From positions 1,037,277-1,101,276 of the forward strand of contig JAAMEZ010000036.1 of NCBI GenBank assembly GCA_013322215.1: 64,000 nt of DNA, written 5' to 3'. The stretch is from Martinezella rhizogenes (GTDB taxonomy: Bacteria; Pseudomonadota; Alphaproteobacteria; Rhizobiales; Rhizobiaceae). The notes beneath the pieces were generated by a model. That model made no database searches. It was not told the DNA's origin and saw only the letters and a program-made list of their open reading frames with translations. This document shows positions 34,214 to 42,926 of the stretch, piece after piece. A program made the translations under genes and the position numbers. Each line of letters opens with the position of its first letter. The first letter of the stretch is position 1.

Positions 34214-34834
34214 CTAAAAAGTCGCTGGCGTATTGACCCAGAAGATACTCGCGCGCTCGCCCCCAACATTTCGATACCAGTGAGGGAGCTCTGAATTGAA
34301 AACGAAACTGTCACCGACCGAGAGCCGGAAAGTGCGTTCACCAACCATGAGTTCGACTTCGCCGGCAAGAACGTAACCCACTTCCTCGCCGATATGCTGG
34401 ATCGGCCCGGCGCTTTGGCCGCCAGCTTCGATGTGGTGGATGTTGCACTGAAGAAGATGGCCTTGCGAGTAAGGGATGATCCGCTCAAGAGAAATGCCTT
34501 CTCCCCTGCGCAATGGGTCCAGCCCGATCAGCGGTCTTGTCCCGGAGCGGAAGACAATACCTTCTTCACCGTCGGCCTCCTCGAACATCCAGCCGATATT
34601 CGTGCCGAGAACGCCGACAAGCCGATGAAGCATTGGCAAAGAAGGTGAAGCCTTGCCGTTCTCGATCTTCGAGAGCAGGCTTTCAGAGCAATCCGCAGCT
34701 AGGGCGAGAGCCTTGAGGGTCAAGCCACGGGTTTGCCTGGCGAGCCTCAGGCGGCCTCCAAGCCGCGTCGGATTTGTCAGTATCTTTTCCTCATTGCCTT
34801 CTCCCGATTTCCCGGGGGGGTCGATCATATTCAT
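34214..34834 (-). CDS. XRE-family regulator with C-terminal cupin sensor
   Basis: 206 residues from the ATG at 34834 (34828 is an alternative). The lambda-repressor-like HTH is LGGRLRLARQTRGLTLKALA, then ADCSESLLSKIENGKASPSLPMLHRLVGVLG. A C-terminal cupin follows (GPIQHIGEEVGYVLAGEVELMVGERTFRL and GDSFVFNSELPHWYRNVG). Such regulators bind a metabolite in the cupin and repress or activate adjacent uptake operons. It lies 122 bp upstream of the importer operon on the same strand, with two matching operators in between. Confidence 0.9.
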   Translation of the reverse strand: MNMIDPPGKSGEGNEEKILTNPTRLGGRLRLARQTRGLTLKALALAADCSESLLSKIENGKASPSLPMLHRLVGVLGTNIGWMFEEADGEEGIVFRSGTRPLIGLDPLRRGEGISLERIIPYSQGHLLQCNIHHIEAGGQSAGPIQHIGEEVGYVLAGEVELMVGERTFRLSVGDSFVFNSELPHWYRNVGGERASIFWVNTPATF

Positions 34835-35086
34835 GGTTCTGGTATCGCTGTTACAAAACCAAAGCTTAACGCCAGCCCTTTGCCTCTGTCCAGTTATCTC
34901 GAACAGCGGTGACATGCGTTGCGAGTTGGCACCTCGGATATCCCATATATTATCCACTTACCGAGCAATGTACTACCAAGGTACTACATTGAGATTCTCG
35001 TGATGATGTATGCCCATCAGCAGGCCTTCAGTGCTTGAGCCCGCGATCAAGAGCCGCTTGGTTTTGCCTTATGTCAACAAATGTCC
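34835..35086. other. Intergenic region upstream of the cupin-XRE gene
   Basis: No gene. It contains a direct repeat of GTACTAC (34970-34976 and 34981-34987) within a partially symmetrical AATGTA...TACATT element, and an AT-rich segment (34945-34955) that could be the promoter of the XRE gene on the minus strand. Confidence 0.4.
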
Positions 35087-36286
35087 TTAGGGGACGGTAT
35101 CGGTCTGTGTGACCAGGTCCAGAAACAACCGTTGCGGAACGGTCGGCAGCCAGGTCCGCCGTAATGTCAGGCCAATCGGTCTCGCCGTATGCTCCAGATG
35201 CAGTGGCAATGCCTTGAGAAGGCCGCGGCTTAGCTCTGCCTGGGCCTGCAGAAAGGAGATGCATCCCAGATGATTTGTCCTGCTTAGAAGCTCTCGCATC
35301 AAGATCAGGGAGCTTGATTCGACGATCGCAGCCGGTCGTTTTGCTAAACCCTCGAACAGCGCATCGAAATGCTTGCGGATCGGCGTTCCCTTCTGTCCGA
35401 CGACCCAGGGATAGGATGCGAGTTCTTCAGGAGTAGGTTTTGCCCGCTCAACCAGTGGATGCCCGGTGCCGGCGACGACGACGATCGTGTCGGTGAATAG
35501 GACCCGCTGCTCGACGTCGCCGATCGGGGCAGGCTCTCTCAATGCCCCGATGAGGAAGTCGATTTCGCCGCGCCGAAGCCCGGCAAGCAGATCGGCATAG
35601 GGGCCTTCCAGGACATGGACCGGGGTTCGTGGACGAAGCTTTCTGAACTCGGCAATGGCTCTGGGGAGCACGAAGGATCGCGAAAGCGGCATCGCGCCGA
35701 TGACGACGGTCCCGGCCTCCTCCTGATTTGCCTCGGCAAGGTCCACTTCGGCCTGGGCCAGTTCCGCCAATGCAAGACGTGCCGCCTGCGCCACCGAATT
35801 CGCCATCCGTGTCGCCACGATGCCATAGGACGTCCGTTCGAAGAGCGCTCGTCCCGCTTCTTCCTCGAGCTGAGTGACGGCTCTGTGGACGGTTGGCTGC
35901 GCGACACCCAGTTTCTTTGCCGCAAGAGTGAAGTTCTCGCACTCACGCACGGCGATCAATGCTCGAAGCTGCGAGGCGGTCGCAACCAGTTTTAGGCGTG
36001 GACTGAGCTCGTTCAATGCCGGGTCAAGGTAGGCGAATGCCCGCTTTACCCGCTCCGCCAGAAGATCGCCCCGACTGTTTGCAAACAGGCCCTGAGGCGT
36101 CCTGGTGAATAATGTTGTCCGCAGCTCACGCTCGATTTTGGTCAGCGCCTGCGTCACCGCCGGCTGCGAAAGATGGCTGGTTGCGGCAGCCTTGGTCACG
36201 GATTTGGTGTCTATGACGGCGAGGAAGACCCGCAGATGCCGAAGATTGTGCTGGATTTGCGCTGTCGAAGGTTTCTCGTCGTTCAA
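35087..36286 (-). CDS. LysR-type regulator with two tandem winged-helix domains
   Basis: 399 residues, about 90 longer than a normal LysR protein. Winged helix 1 spans about 16-76 (LRHLRVFLAVIDTKSVTKAA, HLSQPAVTQALTKIERELR). A second complete winged helix follows at about 107-167 (LRALIAVRECENFTLAAKKL, VAQPTVHRAVTQLEEEAG, LFERTSYGIV). The effector-binding domain comes after (TVVIGAMPLSRSFVLPRAI onward). It is the last gene of the aromatic-importer operon and overlaps the dehydrogenase gene by 4 bp. It probably controls the divergent gal-type genes through the dyad at 42029-42094. Confidence 0.88.
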   Translation of the reverse strand: MNDEKPSTAQIQHNLRHLRVFLAVIDTKSVTKAAATSHLSQPAVTQALTKIERELRTTLFTRTPQGLFANSRGDLLAERVKRAFAYLDPALNELSPRLKLVATASQLRALIAVRECENFTLAAKKLGVAQPTVHRAVTQLEEEAGRALFERTSYGIVATRMANSVAQAARLALAELAQAEVDLAEANQEEAGTVVIGAMPLSRSFVLPRAIAEFRKLRPRTPVHVLEGPYADLLAGLRRGEIDFLIGALREPAPIGDVEQRVLFTDTIVVVAGTGHPLVERAKPTPEELASYPWVVGQKGTPIRKHFDALFEGLAKRPAAIVESSSLILMRELLSRTNHLGCISFLQAQAELSRGLLKALPLHLEHTARPIGLTLRRTWLPTVPQRLFLDLVTQTDTVP

Positions 36287-37167
36287 TCCGGGTAGGACTC
36301 CAAGATCATGTCGGCTCTTGCTTCGAGGGTACTCGCCTCGGGTCGAATCGCGAGTTCACCGATCTGACGCTGCCAGTCTGCGGCCGCAACAGCCATGCGG
36401 TCTGGCAGTCCCAATTCCCTCAGGGTGGCAGCGACTTCGACCATCTCCGAAGCGCGCCGCCTTCCGTGAACCATCATTCTTTCAAGGTTGTATGCGGCCC
36501 GCTTGTTCCAGTCTATCCCCGGATCGGAGGATTGCAGAGAGGCAAGCACTGCTTTTTCCACGCCGGCCCTTCGAGCCGCCAGAAAGCATTCGGCCGTCAA
36601 GGCCTCGAAACCCTTGATCATGACGGAGCGAAGCATCTTGATCGATGAGGCTTCTCCAACATTGCCGCCGGCCAGCTTTGCATTCATATGCAATTCCGCC
36701 AGCGCTGCCTGTGCCTGCTCGGCCGCGGCGCCTGATACCAGGAGCGGCGTGCGATGGCGGGCAGGGTGTACGGGAGACATGACCGCAACGTCGATATAGA
36801 CGGCTCCAGTCGTTTCGACGATTCCGGCAGCCATCGTCTTCGTCTTCGGCGAGCAGGAATTGCAATCGAGATAGAGAGTGCCAGCGGCCAGAAAGTTTGC
36901 CGCACGCTCGGCCGCCTGCAGAGCGTTGTCCGCTGTCACGAGACTGAACACGATCCTTTTGGCTGCAAGCGCCTCGGCCGGATTGTCGGCGCAGTGGACA
37001 CCAAGGCTCTCGCATGTTTCACGCAGTCCCGTTCGAAGAGCGGGATCTTCGACTTTCAAGTCGAAGGTCGAGATGGTGCCATGCCCTCCTGCGCCCAGGA
37101 TTTCTGAACGCCATCCCGAGACGAAAGCCTGTGCCGCTTCGCCAAAACCGATCAGGCCTATCGTCAT
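36283..37167 (-). CDS. NAD(P)-dependent dehydrogenase with DUF1932 C-terminal domain
   Basis: 294 residues from the ATG at 37167, with GGAGAG 6 bp upstream. The Rossmann motif is IGLIGFGEAAQAFVSG. The substrate-binding lysine region of the beta-hydroxyacid dehydrogenase family appears as GEASSIKMLRSVMIKG. The all-helical tail (YNLERMMVHGRRRASEM) matches DUF1932. Relatives oxidise 2- or 3-hydroxy acids and are found beside 4,5-ring-cleavage genes. Here it may act on a hydroxy-acid intermediate of the gal-type pathway; the reaction is not assigned. Confidence 0.82.
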   Translation of the reverse strand: MTIGLIGFGEAAQAFVSGWRSEILGAGGHGTISTFDLKVEDPALRTGLRETCESLGVHCADNPAEALAAKRIVFSLVTADNALQAAERAANFLAAGTLYLDCNSCSPKTKTMAAGIVETTGAVYIDVAVMSPVHPARHRTPLLVSGAAAEQAQAALAELHMNAKLAGGNVGEASSIKMLRSVMIKGFEALTAECFLAARRAGVEKAVLASLQSSDPGIDWNKRAAYNLERMMVHGRRRASEMVEVAATLRELGLPDRMAVAAADWQRQIGELAIRPEASTLEARADMILESYPD

Positions 37168-37207
37168 CACACACTCTCCATCCTTCATTGCGACACGGTT
37201 TTTGAAG

Positions 37208-37232
37208 GGGGCGGAAACAAATGCCCCGCCCC
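37208..37232 (-). terminator. GC-rich stem-loop after the binding-protein gene
   Basis: GGGGCGG (37208-37214) pairs with CCGCCCC (37226-37232), 10 bp downstream of the binding-protein stop and upstream of the dehydrogenase gene. No U-tract. It probably stabilises or attenuates the transcript, as in the two other importer operons of this window. Confidence 0.5.
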
Positions 37233-37241
37233 TGGCATGAA

Positions 37242-38411
37242 CTAGTGCGCCGGATCTTTTACGTTTTCGATCGTCTGGAATTCCGTGTTGTAGAATTCGT
37301 CGCCGACCTTCTCGACCTTGCGCATGTAGATGTTCTGGACGATATCGCGCGTCTGTGGGTCGATCGAAATCGGGCCGCGCGGGCTTTGAAGCTGCATTCC
37401 TTCCGCTGCCTTCACAAAGGTATCGCCGGAGGCGTCGCCTTTCGTCTTGTCGAGCGTTTTGTAGATGAGATCGAGTGCGTCCCACGCTGCTGCAGCGACC
37501 ATGTTCGGGCGCATGCCGTTATTGTTCTTCTTGAAGGCGTCGACGAAGGTCTGGTTCTCCGGCGACGAGTGGTTCGTCGAATAGGGTCCGCCGGTGATGA
37601 CGCCAAGGGCCGGAGTGCCCATATCGTTGAGAAGGTCGTCGTCGGTGACGTCGGCCATCGCGATGACCTTGATGCCGGACTTGTCCAGTCCGCGTTCGAC
37701 GAACTGCTTCATGAACGCTGCGCCCGCGCCGGTCGGGACGAAGACGAACAGGCCTTCCGGCTTTTCGTCGGCGGCGCGCTGAAGGAACGGAGCGAAATCC
37801 GGATTTGCGAGCGGTACCTTCAGCTTAGAGATCACGGAACCGCCATTGGCTTCGAGTGTTTTGGAGAACCATTCTTCTGCGTCTGCACCCGGACCGTAAT
37901 CCGAGACGATGCTGACGAACTTCTTCGTGCCGTTTTCGGGCGCCCATTTGCCGATGACGCTCGCGACCTGCGGAATGGTCCAGGAGGTGCGCAGCATGTA
38001 GGGCGACGCCTTCATGATCGAGGACGTTGCCGCAACCATGATGATCTGCGGTATCTTGGCGCGCTTGGAAATCTGCGCAACCGAAAGGGCGGTTGGCGTG
38101 TTGCCAAATCCGGTCAGGATCGAAACCTTGTCGCTTGTGACGAGTTCCTGCGAGATGCGCAGGGCGTTGTCGGCGGAGCTGCCATCGTCCTTGACGATAA
38201 ATTCGACCTTCTTGCCGCCTGCGGTCTCTCCATGGGTCGCGACATAGGTCTTGAGCGCTGCGTTGATCTGGCGACCATTCGACTGGAAGCCCCCGGTCAT
38301 CGGAATGACGACGCCGACCTTGACGGTGTCGTCCGCCCTGGATGTGGCGGTCGTGGCGGCCATCATCGCAAGTGCGGCCATGGTGCCGGCAATAATCCGT
38401 TTGGTATTCAT
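37242..38411 (-). CDS. Branched-chain-amino-acid-type ABC substrate-binding protein
   Basis: 389 residues. The signal peptide is MNTKRIIAGTMAALAMMAATTATSRA. The type I (LivJ-like) fold follows with VKVGVVIPMTGGFQSNGRQI, LTGFGNTPTALSVAQISKR and KFVSIVSDYGPGADAEEWF. The ribosome site AGGAGGAGAG is strong. In rhizobia and pseudomonads such proteins often bind aromatic acids (hydroxybenzoates, phenylpropanoids). The divergent ring-cleavage genes make an aromatic acid the likely ligand here. Confidence 0.88.
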   Translation of the reverse strand: MNTKRIIAGTMAALAMMAATTATSRADDTVKVGVVIPMTGGFQSNGRQINAALKTYVATHGETAGGKKVEFIVKDDGSSADNALRISQELVTSDKVSILTGFGNTPTALSVAQISKRAKIPQIIMVAATSSIMKASPYMLRTSWTIPQVASVIGKWAPENGTKKFVSIVSDYGPGADAEEWFSKTLEANGGSVISKLKVPLANPDFAPFLQRAADEKPEGLFVFVPTGAGAAFMKQFVERGLDKSGIKVIAMADVTDDDLLNDMGTPALGVITGGPYSTNHSSPENQTFVDAFKKNNNGMRPNMVAAAAWDALDLIYKTLDKTKGDASGDTFVKAAEGMQLQSPRGPISIDPQTRDIVQNIYMRKVEKVGDEFYNTEFQTIENVKDPAH

Positions 38412-38525
38412 TCTCTCCTCCTTTTTTCTTTGTCCGACATGCGGAAAAACCTCTCCCCGCAGCCCATCCTGTAGTTTCGTCTCATTTGCATTCTGATTTC
38501 GGCTTGCAGTCCGGCCGGCGCTTCC

Positions 38526-39236
38526 TCATTCGGTTGCGCCCACGCCAAGGAATTTGCCCAGTGTCTGGCGATCCTCTGCAAGGTGGCCGCTGTCACCGGA
38601 ATAGGCGACGCTTCCCCTGTCGAGGATGATTGCCTTGTCGGTGATTGCGAGCAGTTGCTGTGCGTGCTGTTCGACGATGATTGCCGCAAGTCCCTCGGCG
38701 CGGACAATTCTGCGGATGGCCGCGAGAAGTTCCTCGACGATGATCGGCGCCAGCCCCTCCGTCGGTTCGTCGAGAAGCAGAAGGATTGGATTAAGCACGA
38801 GCGCGCGACCGATCGACAACATCTGCTGCTCCCCGCCGGAGAGCTGGTTTCCAAGGTTCGATCGCCGTTCCTTCAGTCGCGGGAAAAGATCGTAGATTGC
38901 TGAGAGCGTCCACCTGCCGGGTCGGGCAACCGCCGTTATATTTTCCTCGACCGTCAGCGACCGGAAAATTCCACGCTCCTGTGGAACCCAACCGATGCCG
39001 GCTTCGACACGCCGTTCGGGGGACATGCCCTGAATGTCGGTGCCCCGCAGCCGGATCGACCCTGATCGATATCGGGTCAAGCCGACGATCGTATTAAGGG
39101 TCGTCGTCTTGCCAACGCCATTGCGCCCCAAAAGTGCGACGGATGTTCCAGGCTCGACCGACAGGCTGACGCCGTGAAGGACGGTCGCCTTGCCATATCC
39201 GGCAGAAAGGGATTCGATCCGCAGGAGCTCAGCCAT
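38526..39236 (-). CDS. ABC transporter ATP-binding protein, LivF type
   Basis: 236 residues from the ATG at 39236. Walker A is GRNGVGKTT, the signature LSGGEQQML, and Walker B ILLLLDEPTEGLAP. The start overlaps the stop of the LivG-type gene by 8 bp. It is one of the two ATPases of a LivFGHM-type importer. The binding-protein gene follows 114 bp downstream rather than leading the operon. Confidence 0.92.
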   Translation of the reverse strand: MAELLRIESLSAGYGKATVLHGVSLSVEPGTSVALLGRNGVGKTTTLNTIVGLTRYRSGSIRLRGTDIQGMSPERRVEAGIGWVPQERGIFRSLTVEENITAVARPGRWTLSAIYDLFPRLKERRSNLGNQLSGGEQQMLSIGRALVLNPILLLLDEPTEGLAPIIVEELLAAIRRIVRAEGLAAIIVEQHAQQLLAITDKAIILDRGSVAYSGDSGHLAEDRQTLGKFLGVGATE

Positions 39237-39984
39237 GCGCTGCCCCTCCGAGATAGACTTCCTTGACGCGCTGATCCCTCGCGATCTGATCGACGCTACC
39301 CTCCGCAAACAAGGCGCCGGCGACAAGGACGGAGATTCTATTGGCGAAATTGAACACCAGATCCATGTCGTGTTCGATCAGAAGGATCGATACGTCCGAC
39401 GACAGCCTCGATATGTGTTGCATCACTTCCTTTCGATCGGCCTCGGGAACGCCGGCGGCCGGTTCGTCGAGCAGCAGGACGCGCGGGCGGCAGGCGATTG
39501 CCAGCGCGATTTCGAGAAGGCGCTGCTTGCCATAGGGAAGGGCGAGACATTTTTCATCTCCGACGCCATCGAGGCCGAAGTCTTTCAGCAGAGCCGCGAT
39601 TTCCTGTTCAATGCCGGCAATGGCATGTGTCGGTCGCAGCCAGTTCCATCCGCGCCCGCTGCGTTCGCTGATGACGAGCGCGAGGCTTTCTATGACCGTC
39701 AGCCCGGCAAAGAGCTGATTGATCTGGAACGTGCGTACGAGGCCTTTCCGAACGCGGCGCTCGCGTTTGAGGCCAGTGATGCTCTCCCCGTGAAGAATGA
39801 CGTCACCGCTGGACGGTTGTAAGACGCCGGTCAGGAGATTGATGAAGGTCGTTTTGCCGGCACCGTTCGGTCCGATCAGAGCATGGCGGGCGCCAGGTTC
39901 AAGCCGGAAGTTGACGTCTGTCGTAGCGTTCAGCGCGCCGAATGTCTTATTGAGGCCTCGTGTCTCAAGGGCAGGGAGGGTCAT
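39229..39984 (-). CDS. ABC transporter ATP-binding protein, LivG type
   Basis: 251 residues. Walker A is GPNGAGKTTFINLLTG, followed by the long LivG insertion (VRTFQINQLFAGLTVIESLAL) and Walker B RVLLLDEPAAGVPE. The usual signature motif is degenerate here: the stretch before Walker B reads LPYGKQRLLEIALAIACR, as in many LivG proteins. It overlaps the LivM-type gene by 4 bp. Energises uptake of the probable aromatic substrate. Confidence 0.92.
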   Translation of the reverse strand: MTLPALETRGLNKTFGALNATTDVNFRLEPGARHALIGPNGAGKTTFINLLTGVLQPSSGDVILHGESITGLKRERRVRKGLVRTFQINQLFAGLTVIESLALVISERSGRGWNWLRPTHAIAGIEQEIAALLKDFGLDGVGDEKCLALPYGKQRLLEIALAIACRPRVLLLDEPAAGVPEADRKEVMQHISRLSSDVSILLIEHDMDLVFNFANRISVLVAGALFAEGSVDQIARDQRVKEVYLGGAAHG

Positions 39985-41033
39985 GATTTTCCTCCCGCCG
40001 AGGCCTTGGCCGATGTTGGCGTTTTGCGCATGGCGAGTGCTTTTGCGGTGAGGCGTTCGACGATCTGCCTTGGCCGATCCCGCCCGATCATGACGAAGGC
40101 GACGAGCAGTATGCCGAGCCAGAACTGCCAGTATTGCGGCGTGACCGAGGAGAGCGCGTCCTGGATAAGTTCGTAGACCAGAGCTCCGATCAGACCACCA
40201 TAGAGGTATCCTGTGCCACCGATGACGAGGACCATCAAGCCGTCGGCGGATTTCTGAAAGGAAAGCGCGTCAAGTGAAACGAACTGCTGCGTCTGGCTGA
40301 AGAGTGCTCCGGCTACGGCGGCATAGGCTCCAGCCAGCGTGTAGATTGCGACGAGGCGACCCTTTACCGGGATGCCGACGGCCGATGCTCGCAGCGGATT
40401 GTCGCGGATAGCCTTCAGCGAATTGCCGAAGGGGGAAGCGACGATGTAGCGGGCGAGAACGAAAAGGACGAAGAGAACCGAAAGGCTGTAGGCATAACCA
40501 ACATGCCCATAGAGATCGAATTCGATCGTGCCGAACAGCGGCTGGATGGTGATACCCTGCAGACCATCCGCGCCGCCGGTCAGCCAGGTGGCCTGATTGG
40601 CGATTTCGAGCAGGACGGCCGCGACACCGAGCGTCACCATCAGTCGCGTAAGATCCGCACCACGCAGAAGCAGGAAGCTGGTTGGCAGCGCGACGGCAGC
40701 CCCGGCAAAGGCTGCCACCAGGAGGCCGGTCAACGGCTCTCCGGTCACATGGATCGAGAACAAGCCGCTGGCGTAGGCGCCGACGCCATACATTGCAGCC
40801 TGACCCAGCGTCACGATCCCGGCAAATCCGATGATCAGGTCGATCGATAGTGCAAGGAGGGCGAAGATCGCGATCTCGGTGAGGATGAGATGCTTGCCCG
40901 GCAGGACAAACCAGGCAGCGACCGCTGCGATCCAGAACGCGATCTCAAGCGCGCGCCAGCGGGTTTGCCGCCGAAGGCTTTCCTTGACCGAACTGACGAG
41001 CGGATCTTGCATATTGGCAGAAAGCGACATCAT
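39981..41033 (-). CDS. ABC transporter permease, LivM type
   Basis: 350 residues with about ten hydrophobic segments. FALLALSIDLIIGFAGIVTLGQAAMYGVGAYA is the LivM signature, and FGNSLKAIRDNPLRASAVGI is the cytoplasmic EAA-like coupling loop. It forms a heterodimeric channel with the LivH-type protein. It overlaps both neighbours by 4 bp, showing a tightly coupled operon. Confidence 0.92.
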   Translation of the reverse strand: MMSLSANMQDPLVSSVKESLRRQTRWRALEIAFWIAAVAAWFVLPGKHLILTEIAIFALLALSIDLIIGFAGIVTLGQAAMYGVGAYASGLFSIHVTGEPLTGLLVAAFAGAAVALPTSFLLLRGADLTRLMVTLGVAAVLLEIANQATWLTGGADGLQGITIQPLFGTIEFDLYGHVGYAYSLSVLFVLFVLARYIVASPFGNSLKAIRDNPLRASAVGIPVKGRLVAIYTLAGAYAAVAGALFSQTQQFVSLDALSFQKSADGLMVLVIGGTGYLYGGLIGALVYELIQDALSSVTPQYWQFWLGILLVAFVMIGRDRPRQIVERLTAKALAMRKTPTSAKASAGGKS

Positions 41034-41884
41034 CCGGTCCTCGTGAACAGTCCTTGCGGGCGCACGACAAGCACGGCCACGAGAACGATGTAGATGATGA
41101 AACCGCCAAGCGATGGGACATAATATTTGCCAAGGACATCAGCCAGGCCGAGCAGGATAGAGGCAACCAGCGGCCCGATCATGCTGGACGTTCCGCCGAC
41201 CGAGACGACGATCAGAAAATAAACCATGAATTTCAGCGGGAAGGTCGGATCCAGGCCAAGGATTTCAGCACCAAGTGCTCCGCCAAGTCCTGCCAGACCC
41301 GATCCAACGGCAAAAGTCGCCGCGAAAATCGTATTCACACGGATACCGACGCCACGGGCCACGCGCCGGTCATCGACGGACGCCCGTAGCCGGCTTCCGA
41401 AACGCGTATGGCTCAGCACGAGCTGCAGACACACGGCAAGCACGCCGCAAGTGATGATCAGGAACGCGCGATAGATGCCGATGCCGACGCCGAGCACATC
41501 AACGCGGCCCTTCAAGAAATCCGGAAGGTCGAGGATCTGCTGCTGGGAGCCCATCAGATAATCCATACCGGCGACCGCGATGAAGACGATCCCGATAGAA
41601 AAGAGGACCTGGTCGAGATGGGTCTTGTCGAAGAGCCTGACATAGAGTGTCCGCTCAAGGACAAGTCCGATGACGGCCGTCAATATGAAGGCGATCGGCA
41701 GCGTCAGCAGGAACGGCACGCCCCAGCGATTGGTCAGGACGACAGTGACGTAGCCGCCTGCCATCGCAAAGGCGCCATGCGCCAGGTTGATGAAGTTCAT
41801 CAGACCGAGCGTGACAGCCAGCCCGCACGAGAGGACGAACAATAGCATTCCATAGGCAAGCCCATCGAACAGAAGGGTCAGCAT
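41030..41884 (-). CDS. ABC transporter permease, LivH type
   Basis: 284 residues with about eight membrane segments. It starts LTLLFDGLAYGMLLFVLSCGLAVTLGLMNFINLAHGAFAM, typical of LivH. The coupling loop is TRFGSRLRASVDDRRVARGVGI. First gene of the leftward importer operon and divergent from galB, so the transporter and the ring-cleavage genes share one 287-bp control region. Confidence 0.92.
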   Translation of the reverse strand: MLTLLFDGLAYGMLLFVLSCGLAVTLGLMNFINLAHGAFAMAGGYVTVVLTNRWGVPFLLTLPIAFILTAVIGLVLERTLYVRLFDKTHLDQVLFSIGIVFIAVAGMDYLMGSQQQILDLPDFLKGRVDVLGVGIGIYRAFLIITCGVLAVCLQLVLSHTRFGSRLRASVDDRRVARGVGIRVNTIFAATFAVGSGLAGLGGALGAEILGLDPTFPLKFMVYFLIVVSVGGTSSMIGPLVASILLGLADVLGKYYVPSLGGFIIYIVLVAVLVVRPQGLFTRTG

Positions 41885-42028
41885 CTCTCCTCCCCGTGTC
41901 AGCCGCCTCTAATCGATATGGCAGGCGCACGTCGTGTTGATGGCCCGGATGAGATCGTCCGAGCTCGTTTCCGTTCCTAGGGTGTCGGGAAGAGGGCGGA
42001 ATTCCTATTTCAAAATGGTCTTCCAGAT

Positions 42029-42094
42029 ATAAGAAAAAGCTATAGTGGCGAGCTTTTAGGGCTCGCTGCCAATTCTCCTATAGCGAAAACTTAT
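42029..42094. promoter_or_regulatory. Extended dyad with two LysR boxes between livH-type and galB genes
   Basis: ATAAG-N5-GCTATAG (42029-42045) is mirrored by CTATAGC-N5-CTTAT (42078-42094) around one centre. Each half contains ATA-N9-TAT, a T-N11-A LysR box (42029-42043; 42080-42094). Inside lies a separate dyad GCGAGC-N7-GCTCGC (42048-42066) with its own centre. The probable ligand is the tandem-helix LysR protein at 35087-36286. Confidence 0.62.
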
Positions 42095-42171
42095 CGCTTC
42101 GATCGCAATTCCAAATTGGCAAACGAGCGCTTCAGGCATGAAATCCCGGTCGATCAGCAAGGAGACATCAC

Positions 42172-42906
42172 ATGTCGGAAAAGAAGACTGCGCTGGTGAT
42201 CAGCGCACATGCGGCGGATTTCGTCTGGCGGTGCGGGGGCGCAATCGCGCTGCACGCGCAGAGGGGCTACGAGGTGACCGTCGTCTGCCTTTCCTTCGGT
42301 GAGCGCGGGGAATCGGCAAAGCTCTGGAAAGAGCCGGGCATGACGCTCGAACGGGTGAAGGCCGCTCGCCGATCCGAGGCAGAGCGCGCCGCGCAGGCGC
42401 TTGGCGTGCACAATCTTATCAGCTTCGATCTTGGAGATTATCCGCTACGGCTGACCGACGATGACAAATATCGTCTGGTCGATGTGATCAGAGATGTGCA
42501 GCCTTCCTTCATGCTCAGCCATTCGCAATATGATCCTTACAACACGGACCATATGTACGCGACACAGGTTGCTCTCGAGACACGGATGATTGCACAGGCA
42601 TGGGGCCATAATCCCGGCCAGAAGGTTCTTGGCGCACCGCAGCTTTATCTCTTCGAACCGCATCAGACGGAGCAGATGGGATGGAAGCCGGATGTATTCC
42701 TTGATATCACCCCGGTCTGGGAAAAGAAGCGTGCGGCGATCGAGTGCATGGAAGGTCAGGAGCATCTCTGGGAGTTCTATACCCGGGTTGCCCAGAACCG
42801 GGCCAACCATTTCCAGCGAAACTCTGGCGGTCAGTCCGGTGGACGGGCGGCGAAGTATGCGGAAGGCTTCCAGTCGGTGTTTCCGCGGACGGTCGACGAG
42901 CTTTGA
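42172..42906 (+). CDS. galB: 4-oxalomesaconate hydratase (GalB, PIG-L family)
   Basis: 244 residues. ALVISAHAADFVWRCGG (His13, Asp16 metal motif of PIG-L/LmbE hydrolases), VVCLSFGERGESAKLW, LSHSQYDPYNTDHMYA (third metal His) and MEGQEHLWEFYTRVA match Pseudomonas putida GalB closely. GalB hydrates 4-oxalomesaconate to 4-carboxy-4-hydroxy-2-oxoadipate in gallate catabolism. It is a hydratase although the family consists mostly of deacetylases. It is preceded by AAGGAGACATCAC. First gene of a four-gene operon with galC and galD. Confidence 0.86.
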   Translation: MSEKKTALVISAHAADFVWRCGGAIALHAQRGYEVTVVCLSFGERGESAKLWKEPGMTLERVKAARRSEAERAAQALGVHNLISFDLGDYPLRLTDDDKYRLVDVIRDVQPSFMLSHSQYDPYNTDHMYATQVALETRMIAQAWGHNPGQKVLGAPQLYLFEPHQTEQMGWKPDVFLDITPVWEKKRAAIECMEGQEHLWEFYTRVAQNRANHFQRNSGGQSGGRAAKYAEGFQSVFPRTVDEL

Positions 42907-42926
42907 TCGGCTCGGGGAGGATAGAA

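Noticed and set aside
37221..38474. 417-codon plus-strand frame opposite the LivJ-like binding protein
   Set aside because: The composition is Arg/Asp/Val-rich without domain features, and the minus strand encodes a clear binding protein with signal peptide.
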